Shown here piece by piece: positions 58,586-64,000 of a DNA stretch of 64,000 nucleotides; the stretch's first letter is position 1; each line of letters begins with the position of its first letter. The stretch is taken from NCBI RefSeq assembly GCF_001865065.1, contig NZ_MJGN01000002.1, forward strand, positions 34,939 to 98,938, read 5' to 3'. Both the position numbers and the translations under genes were made by a program. The notes beneath the pieces are model-generated. The model did no database searches. It worked only from the letters and a program-made list of their open reading frames with translations, and was not told where the DNA came from. Source of the DNA: Curtobacterium sp. MCBA15_008. Lineage in GTDB: Bacteria > Actinomycetota > Actinomycetes > Actinomycetales > Microbacteriaceae.

Positions 58586-59751
58586 CGGATCTCCCTCCAG
58601 CCACCGTCGGCGGCGCTGCCGATCACGGCGTCGATGATGTGCGCGGCCCGTGCACCGTCCGCGAACGTCGGCAGTCCCTCGGGCCACGCCGACCGGTCAT
58701 CGCCGGCCCGAACGGCGGCGTAGGTGTCCGCCACGAACGCGGCGAACGCGTCGAGGTAGCCCTGCGGGTGGCCGGACGGCACGAGGGCGAGCCGGCGCTG
58801 GTCGGGGACGCCGAGCGACGGATCGCGGACGACGATCTGCGCGCCGCGCTCGTTGCCGAACCACGCCGACTCGGGCTGCTCCTGGTCGAACGCCGCCGAC
58901 CCGCGGGAGCCGTCCACCTCGAACCACAGCCGGTTCTTCCGGCCCGCCGACACCTGCGAGATCACGACGTTGCCGATCCGGCCCGTGCCCGTCCGGAAGG
59001 TGGCGACCGCGGTGTCCTCGGTCGTGACCTCGGCGCGCGAACTCGGGTCGAGGACGGGGTCCGGGTCGGGGGAGCCGGAGAACGACGGACCCGACGCCGC
59101 GGGACGGGTGGGGTAGACGATGTCGGTCACGGCGGAGACCGAGGCGAAGGGGTCACCGGTGACGAACTCGACGAGGTCGCACCAGTGCGAGCCGATGTCC
59201 GCGAACGCCCGAGACAGGCCACCGGCCCCGGCGTCGACGCGCCAGCTCGAGGCGTCCTCGTCGAGCATCCAGTCCTGCAGGTAGTGCCCGTGCACGGCGA
59301 GCACCCGGCCGAGGTCGCCGTCCGCGATGCGCCCGCGGATCTCGCGGATGATCGGGTGGTAGCGGTAGACGAACGGGACCGTCGCGACGACACCGGCCTC
59401 TGCTGCGGCCGCGACGAGCTCCGAGGCCTGTGCCGCGTCGATCGCGAGCGGCTTCTCGCACACCACGTTGATGCCGGCGGCGATCACGGCGAGCGTCTGG
59501 GGGTGGTGCTGGTCGTTCGGGGTGCAGATGTGGACGACGTCCGGGGCGTCCGCGATGACCTCGTCGAGGGATGCGTACCCGCGGGGCAGGTCGAGCTGCG
59601 CCGCGACCTGCTCCGACCGGGTCGCGTTCCGGCCGAGCACACCCAGCACCTCTGCGCCGGCCGCGCGCGCAGCTTGCGCATGGACCCCGGCGATCATGCC
59701 CGTGCCGACCACGACGACGCGCAGGCGTCGCCCTCCGTACCCACTGCTCAT
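58582..59751 (-). CDS. Gfo/Idh/MocA-family dehydrogenase, second pair
   Basis: The 389-residue protein has Rossmann motif VVVVGTGMIAGVHAQAAR, catalytic lysine in VVCEKPLAIDAAQASEL, FVYRYHPIIREIRGRI, and DIGSHWCDLVEFVTGDPF with the active-site histidine. It is a full-length member with all motifs, unlike the Gfo-like protein at 11297. ATG 59751 is chosen; the open frame above it crosses the divergent zwf-like gene. It is the first gene of the leftward pair. No dedicated regulator is adjacent. Confidence 0.9.
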   Translation of the reverse strand: MSSGYGGRRLRVVVVGTGMIAGVHAQAARAAGAEVLGVLGRNATRSEQVAAQLDLPRGYASLDEVIADAPDVVHICTPNDQHHPQTLAVIAAGINVVCEKPLAIDAAQASELVAAAAEAGVVATVPFVYRYHPIIREIRGRIADGDLGRVLAVHGHYLQDWMLDEDASSWRVDAGAGGLSRAFADIGSHWCDLVEFVTGDPFASVSAVTDIVYPTRPAASGPSFSGSPDPDPVLDPSSRAEVTTEDTAVATFRTGTGRIGNVVISQVSAGRKNRLWFEVDGSRGSAAFDQEQPESAWFGNERGAQIVVRDPSLGVPDQRRLALVPSGHPQGYLDAFAAFVADTYAAVRAGDDRSAWPEGLPTFADGARAAHIIDAVIGSAADGGWREIR

Positions 59752-59814
59752 GGTGCTCCCTCGCGCCGAACTGGTCCCACCGTATCGGCGTCTCCCGGCC
59801 ACGTGCCGGAACGC

Positions 59815-61251
59815 ATGAGTACGTTCTGGGGCATGTCGAGCCTCCAGACCTCCCTGCTCATCCTCGGTGCCAGTGGCGACCTGTCGAAGCGTCTGCTCCT
59901 GCCGGGCCTCGCCACCCTGCTGGAGGTGAAGGAGGACTGGGACGTCCAGCTCGTCGGGGCCGGTGTGGAGGACATCTCGGACGCCGACTGGAAGCAACAG
60001 GTGCGCGAGTCCTTCGAGAACGCGCAGGCGTCGAAGAACGAGGACGAGGGCGCCGAGGCCGAGACCACGCTGTCGGACCGGCTGCAGGCCGTCATCGACG
60101 CGTCGAGCTACCGCAAGGCCGACGTCACGAGCGCCGACGACCTGAAGGCCCTCCTGGCCGACTGCCGGCACGACCCGGCGATCTACTTCGCGCTCCCGCC
60201 GGCCGTCACCGAGAAGAGCTGCGAGGTCCTGAAGGACCTGCCGCTGCCGGCCGGCACCCGCCTGGCGCTCGAGAAGCCCTTCGGCACGGACGCGGGGAGC
60301 GCCGAGCACCTCAACGACGTGCTGCACTCGTTCCTGCCGGAGGAGCGCATCCACCGTGTCGACCACTTCCTCGGCCGCTCGACGGTGCTCAACCTGCTCG
60401 GCCTGCGCTTCGCGAACCGCATCATCGAACCCCTGCTCTCGTCGCAGCACGTCGAGCGCGTCGACATCGTGTACGACGAGACCCTCGGCCTCGAAGGGCG
60501 CGCCCGCTACTACGACAAGGCCGGCGCCCTGGTCGACATGATCCAGAGCCACCTGCTGCAGGTGCTCGCCGTCGTCGCGATGGAGGCCCCGGCCTCGATC
60601 GACGCGGACGACCTGCGGACCCAGAAGGAGCTCGTGCTGCGCGCCGTGCGGCCCTGGGGCGGCGACGTCGTCGCGGCCGGCAAGCGTGCGCGGTACACGG
60701 CCGGCACGGTCGGCGACCGGTCGATGCCGTCGTACGTCGACGAGGACGGCGTGGACCCGTCGCTCGGCACCGAGACCCTCGCGCAGCTGAAGCTCGAGGT
60801 GGCGAACTGGCGCTGGGCCGGCGTCCCGTTCACCCTGCGGTCCGGCAAGGCCCTCGGCAAGCAGCGCCGCGAGATCCTCATCACGTTCAAGGACTCCCCG
60901 CACGTGCCCGTCGGGCTGTCCGGAGCGGAGCGGCCCGACCGGCTCTGCATCTGGATCGCCCCCGACGAGATGCAGCTCGAGCTGAACGTCAACGGCCCCG
61001 GCGACCCGTACACGATCGACCACACCGCACTCGAGGTGTCCTTCAACCCCGGACGACTCAGCGCCTACGGCGAGGTCCTCGCCGGCGTGCTCGAGGGCGA
61101 CGCGACCCTCTCCGTCCGCGGCGACAGCGCCGTGCAGGGCTGGAAGGTCGTCGAGCCGTTCCTGGACGCCTGGCGGGCCGGCACGACCCCGCTCGACGAG
61201 TACGCCGCCGGGTCCGAGGGCCCCGATGCCTGGGACAACGTCGACGCGTAA
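59815..61251 (+). CDS. zwf: Glucose-6-phosphate 1-dehydrogenase
   Basis: The 478-residue enzyme has the nucleotide loop ILGASGDLSKRLLLP, active-site lysine in LALEKPFGTD, the catalytic-histidine motif RVDHFLGRSTVLNL, and C-terminal sugar-binding segments (FTLRSGKAL, VEPFLDAW). It catalyses entry into the oxidative pentose phosphate pathway. It is slightly shorter than usual actinobacterial Zwf (about 510) and lacks the customary neighbours (tal, opcA, pgl), so it may be a second isozyme. ATG 59815 is chosen over ATG 59833, where the G-rich stretch is too close to the start. Confidence 0.9.
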   Translation: MSTFWGMSSLQTSLLILGASGDLSKRLLLPGLATLLEVKEDWDVQLVGAGVEDISDADWKQQVRESFENAQASKNEDEGAEAETTLSDRLQAVIDASSYRKADVTSADDLKALLADCRHDPAIYFALPPAVTEKSCEVLKDLPLPAGTRLALEKPFGTDAGSAEHLNDVLHSFLPEERIHRVDHFLGRSTVLNLLGLRFANRIIEPLLSSQHVERVDIVYDETLGLEGRARYYDKAGALVDMIQSHLLQVLAVVAMEAPASIDADDLRTQKELVLRAVRPWGGDVVAAGKRARYTAGTVGDRSMPSYVDEDGVDPSLGTETLAQLKLEVANWRWAGVPFTLRSGKALGKQRREILITFKDSPHVPVGLSGAERPDRLCIWIAPDEMQLELNVNGPGDPYTIDHTALEVSFNPGRLSAYGEVLAGVLEGDATLSVRGDSAVQGWKVVEPFLDAWRAGTTPLDEYAAGSEGPDAWDNVDA

Positions 61252-61262
61252 CGTCTGACCAC

Positions 61263-62048
61263 GTGACCACCATCGACGACGTCCTGCAGACCGTCCCCGC
61301 ACCCGCCGGCTCCGACATCCGTGTCGAGTCCGTCCGCTACGACCACGACGGCACCGCGCTGCTCGGCGTCCTGGCGAAGGACGCCGCGGTGTCCGGGCCC
61401 CGTCCCGCCGTCCTGGTGGTGCACGACTGGCACGGCGTGAACGAGCACGTCGAGGCACGCGTCACGATGCTCGCCCGGCTCGGGTACGTGGCCTTCGGCG
61501 CGGACATCTACGGCGAGGGCATCCGTCCGGGCGACGACACCGCCGGGCAGGTCGCGGGGTCGTACTACCAGGACCTCCCGCTGCTGCGGGCACGGGCGCT
61601 CGCCGGGTTCGAACGGCTCCGGCAGGACCCCGACGTCGACCACACCCGGATCGTCGTGATGGGGTACTGCTTCGGCGGCTCGACGGCGCTCGAGCTCGCG
61701 CGGACCGGGGTGGACCTCGTCGGGGCGGTGTCGTTCCACGGCGGGCTCATCACGCACAACCCCTCCGACGCCTCGGAGATCCGCGCGAAGCTCCTCGTCC
61801 TCACCGGCGCGTCCGACCCGGTCGTGCCGGACGAGAAGGTCGTCGCCTGGCAGGACGAGATGCGCGCGGCACCGTCCGTCGACTGGCAGCTCGTCACCTA
61901 CGCCGGAGCCATGCACGCGTTCGCCGTGCCGGGGACCGACGCGCCGGACCACGGCGCGCAGTACCAGGAGCGCGCCGACCGCCGGTCGTGGCAGGCGCTC
62001 GAGGTCTTCCTCGCCGAGGTCTTCGACGAGGAGCTCGCCGGGCTCTGA
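61263..62048 (+). CDS. Dienelactone hydrolase family protein
   Basis: The 261-residue alpha/beta hydrolase has the triad of dienelactone hydrolases: nucleophile Cys in MGYCFGGSTALE, Asp in LTGASDPVVP and His in GAMHAFAVPG. The DWHGVNEH segment carries the glutamate that restrains the Cys at rest. GTG 61263 starts 12 bp after the zwf stop, so the two are probably cotranscribed. Members hydrolyse lactones or esters; a role in lactone turnover near the G6PDH gene is speculation. Confidence 0.87.
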   Translation: MTTIDDVLQTVPAPAGSDIRVESVRYDHDGTALLGVLAKDAAVSGPRPAVLVVHDWHGVNEHVEARVTMLARLGYVAFGADIYGEGIRPGDDTAGQVAGSYYQDLPLLRARALAGFERLRQDPDVDHTRIVVMGYCFGGSTALELARTGVDLVGAVSFHGGLITHNPSDASEIRAKLLVLTGASDPVVPDEKVVAWQDEMRAAPSVDWQLVTYAGAMHAFAVPGTDAPDHGAQYQERADRRSWQALEVFLAEVFDEELAGL

Positions 62049-62059
62049 GGCCGACACGC

Positions 62060-62084
62060 CGAGCGGGCCGCTCGAGCCCGCTCG
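62060..62084 (+). terminator. Hairpin after the dienelactone hydrolase gene
   Basis: CGAGCGGG (62060-62067) pairs with CCCGCTCG (62077-62084) around 9 nt, 12 bp beyond the stop codon and directly before the tRNA promoter. Confidence 0.55.
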
Positions 62085-62085
62085 A

Positions 62086-62115
62086 TTGGCGCCCTGGCCG
62101 CAGCTGTTGTAGAGT
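62086..62115 (+). promoter_or_regulatory. tRNA-Arg promoter
   Basis: TTGGCG (62086-62091) and TAGAGT (62110-62115) are 18 nt apart and lie 21 nt before the tRNA gene. Confidence 0.6.
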
Positions 62116-62136
62116 CTTCCACGGCCGCAAGGCCAC

Positions 62137-62209
62137 GCGCTCGTAGCTCAATGGATAGAGCATCTGACTACGGATCAGAAGGTTGGGGGTTCGAGTCCCT
62201 TCGAGCGCA
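62137..62209 (+). tRNA. tRNA-Arg(ACG)
   Basis: The acceptor arms GCGCTCG (62137-62143) and CGAGCGC (62202-62208) pair; D arm GCTC-AATGGATA-GAGC; anticodon stem TCTGA/TCAGA with loop CTACGGA and anticodon ACG at 62170-62172; T arm with GGTTCGAGTCC; discriminator A at 62209. CCA is not encoded. The A34 would be deaminated to inosine in this tRNA. Confidence 0.98.
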
Positions 62210-62240
62210 CAGTACCGACAGGTCGGTACGACACCGAACA

Positions 62241-62277
62241 GAACGAAGCCCCGTCGCACTGCGACGGGGCTTCGTTC
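62241..62277. terminator. Strong bidirectional terminator after tRNA-Arg
   Basis: GAACGAAGCCCCGTCGC (62241-62257) and GCGACGGGGCTTCGTTC (62261-62277) form a perfect 17-bp stem with a 3-nt loop, followed by GTTC. It separates the tRNA from the convergent membrane protein gene ending at 62328. Confidence 0.9.
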
Positions 62278-62327
62278 GTTCTGACAGGCTTTCGTTCCGA
62301 CCGCCCTTCGTGTCGGCTCACGTCGTG

Positions 62328-62777
62328 TCAGCCGCCGTACTCGGCGCAGCTGTCGGTCCCGCTGTAGCAGGCCGGCACGTCGCGGCTCGGGAAGGTGAAC
62401 CCGGCCGGGGAGTGCCACCGGCCTTGCGGCACCGCGAAGACGTAGGCCGTGATCAGGACGATCGGCACCATGGTCAGGGCCAGCAGCAGGACGCCCCGCC
62501 GTCCGGTGCGAGCCCCGAGGATCATCGCGACCAGGAACGCGATCGGCGCGAGCACGAGCAGCACCTCGTACGTGCGGACGGACGCGAGACCCTCTTCGCT
62601 CCCGCCGATCAGGCGGAGGGTGGAGACGAGGTTCCCGAACATCATGAACGGGACGGCGCACAGCACCAGCACCGCGACCAACGCGATGCGGCGCTCGTCC
62701 TGCTCGCGCTGCGCGCGGCGCCGTCGCTGCTCATCCCGCACGACGTCGCCACCCACCATGTCATCCGCCCCCGTCAT
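62328..62777 (-). CDS. Hypothetical membrane protein, three predicted helices
   Basis: The 149-residue protein has a charged N-terminus (RDEQRRRRAQREQDERR), helices at IALVAVLVLCAVPFMMF, VLLVLAPIAFLVAMILG and VLLLALTMVPIVLITAYVF, and a short extracytoplasmic tail containing CYSGTDSC, whose two cysteines could form a disulfide. No family is recognised. ATG 62777 is taken; GTG 62795 and ATG 62759 (behind GGGGGCGG) are alternatives. Confidence 0.6.
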   Translation of the reverse strand: MTGADDMVGGDVVRDEQRRRRAQREQDERRIALVAVLVLCAVPFMMFGNLVSTLRLIGGSEEGLASVRTYEVLLVLAPIAFLVAMILGARTGRRGVLLLALTMVPIVLITAYVFAVPQGRWHSPAGFTFPSRDVPACYSGTDSCAEYGG

Positions 62778-62843
62778 GGCCCGAGTGTCGCACACGTCGC
62801 CCCGTGCCGCCGAGCACGCGGGCTGCTCGGCGGCGGGCCGTGC

Positions 62844-63938
62844 TCAGGGCAGGCTGACCGCCACGACGAGCGCGACGAAGCCGAGCGTCACCGTCCCGAC
62901 GATCAGGATCGTGCCAGCACCCCACGTGGTCCGGAGTCGGCGACCGGCTCGTGCGACCTCGCGGACCCGGACCACCGGTTCGTCGTGCGCGGGCACGACC
63001 TCGTCGACCCGCTCGTCACGCCACCGACCCCAGCGCTCGACCCGGTCGTCGAGCGCGTCGACCGCAGCGGCCAGCGCCTGCCACCGTTCGGCACTGTCGG
63101 TGACGAGGTCGCGGGCGCTGATGAGGTACATCCAGTCGTCGACGATCTCGACGTCGAGGCCGCGCAGGTGGTCGACGAGCCGGGCCATCACGTCCGGGGT
63201 GAACAGGTACAGCGCGTCGCGTTCGTAGCCCGCCGGGCAGTACAGCCGGAAGTACCGGTCGAAGTCGCCCTCCAGCGAGAGCACCTGCGAGTCGCGGACG
63301 ACCGACGAGGTGTGCAGCGGCCGCTTCGGGCCGTCCTCCGAGCGCAGCAGGATGTGCGGCAGGGCCACCGGCAGACGCATCGCGCAGTACCCGCCGAATG
63401 CCGGCGAGGTGTTGTCCATCGTCGACCGCACGAGCTCGTGGTTCGCGAACTCCAACCCGCGCGGGCCCGGCGTCCGCAGCACGCGGTACAGGTTCAGCGA
63501 CCCGCGACGGCGCATCGGGGCACCCCGGAGGGCCCCCGTCGGACCGGGCTCGTAGGTCATGCCGTTGGCGGCCGCGAAGCGGGCGAGCCGGTGGTGCACC
63601 CGCTTCCGAGGGCGACGTCGGTGCAGGCGGAACCACGCCCAGCCGCAGAGCACCCAGGCGAGCAGCATGAACGCGCCGATGGTGCTCTGGACGATGACGG
63701 CGGTGACCACGTCGTCGGCGCCCTCGGCGATGGTCTCCGGGATCCCGATGCCCAGGGCCAGGAAGCCGAGCGGGACGGTCCACGTCGCGAAGCCGAGCAC
63801 GAACCGGCGCACGAGCCCGGAGGTGTCACGCGCTCCGGGGTGCGCGCGGACGAGCGACCGCCACGAGCGACGGACGTCCCGGCGGCGGACACGCTCGGTG
63901 AGCGCGGTGGTGTCGAGTGGTGTCGGCAGTGCCTGCAC
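62844..63938 (-). CDS. Hypothetical membrane protein with large cytoplasmic domain
   Basis: The 364-residue protein has two helices near the N-terminus (FVLGFATWTVPLGFLALGIG and VIVQSTIGAFMLLAWVLCGWAWF), a soluble domain of about 200 residues with LEGDFDRYFRLYCPAGYERDALYLFTPDVM, and a C-terminal helix (AGTILIVGTVTLGFVALVVAVSL). The LEGDFDRYF..Y.P.GYE..ALYLFTPDVM pattern recurs in actinobacterial proteins of unknown function. GTG 63938 is the likely start. It follows the hypothetical gene at 62328 on the same strand, and both may be one transcript. Confidence 0.7.
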   Translation of the reverse strand: MQALPTPLDTTALTERVRRRDVRRSWRSLVRAHPGARDTSGLVRRFVLGFATWTVPLGFLALGIGIPETIAEGADDVVTAVIVQSTIGAFMLLAWVLCGWAWFRLHRRRPRKRVHHRLARFAAANGMTYEPGPTGALRGAPMRRRGSLNLYRVLRTPGPRGLEFANHELVRSTMDNTSPAFGGYCAMRLPVALPHILLRSEDGPKRPLHTSSVVRDSQVLSLEGDFDRYFRLYCPAGYERDALYLFTPDVMARLVDHLRGLDVEIVDDWMYLISARDLVTDSAERWQALAAAVDALDDRVERWGRWRDERVDEVVPAHDEPVVRVREVARAGRRLRTTWGAGTILIVGTVTLGFVALVVAVSLP

Positions 63939-63988
63939 GGTTCCCCCCCTGGATCGCGGCCAGACGAATCTACCGGTCGTGCAGACGA

Positions 63989-64000
63989 CGGACGGGAGGC
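63989..64000. repeat. Truncated copy of the palindrome family at the window edge
   Basis: CGGACGGGAGGC is identical to the first 12 nt of copy D (26869-26880) and is cut by the end of the window. It lies 50 bp upstream of the membrane protein gene start. Confidence 0.55.

Noticed and set aside
55812..58604. Single 930-codon frame covering the PoxB-like and isomerase genes as a fusion
   Set aside because: The upstream part is the isomerase gene read in the wrong frame. PoxB homology starts at ATG 57626.

Overview
The window is high-GC (about 70%) actinobacterial chromosome. Several things point to an actinomycete, most likely Microbacteriaceae (Curtobacterium-like; this placement is inference): GTG starts and 4-bp ATGA/GTGA gene overlaps, starts lying 6-7 nt behind a -10-like hexamer (leaderless transcripts), an actinobacterial iron box, an LAxTG wall-sorting signal, and the actinobacterial histidine phosphatase/DUF3090/SCO1664 cassette. 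No phage, insertion sequence, CRISPR array or rRNA was seen. The content is accessory carbohydrate metabolism, regulators, envelope proteins and iron uptake, with two tRNA genes.

Layout. 1-724: SDR oxidoreductase (cut by the window edge) divergent from an HxlR regulator. 815-10119: alpha-galactoside or amino-sugar locus with GH36, DeoR, GH4, an ABC importer without ATPase, an AgaS-like isomerase and a BadF-type kinase. 10208-16063: LacI, a Gfo/Idh/MocA-like protein and a second ATPase-less sugar importer. 16158-19390: two related BLUF blue-light sensors around TetR, a small membrane protein and a luciferase-domain protein, then a DUF3800 gene with foreign codon style. 19459-26553: MFS, two-component system, FtsX-type ABC exporter, and the phosphatase/DUF3090/SCO1664 cassette. 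26924-34719: AAA+VWA pair, sugar MFS, GntR, tRNA-Ser(GCU), efflux MFS. 34867-39846: MarR, GH18 lipoprotein, S51 peptidase, HAD, GNAT, small kinase, LacI. 39943-42149: dehydrogenase plus TIM-barrel isomerase. 42347-47048: MoxR/DUF58/transglutaminase operon. 47144-52978: TetR, TRIC-type channel, efeUOB under an iron box. 53403-62048: wall-anchored 5'-nucleotidase, PoxB-like enzyme, a second isomerase/dehydrogenase pair, glucose-6-phosphate dehydrogenase, dienelactone hydrolase. 62137-63938: tRNA-Arg(ACG) and two unknown membrane proteins.

Much of the window serves scavenging of glycans: two importers that must borrow a shared ATPase, intracellular glycosidases, and sugar dehydrogenases and isomerases, several sets with their own repressor and visible operators. 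The least explained feature is a family of long GC-rich palindromes built on the half-site GCCTGGAGGCGCGG. Seven clear copies, plus a decayed one and one cut by the window edge, lie between genes along the whole window, most often between convergent genes.
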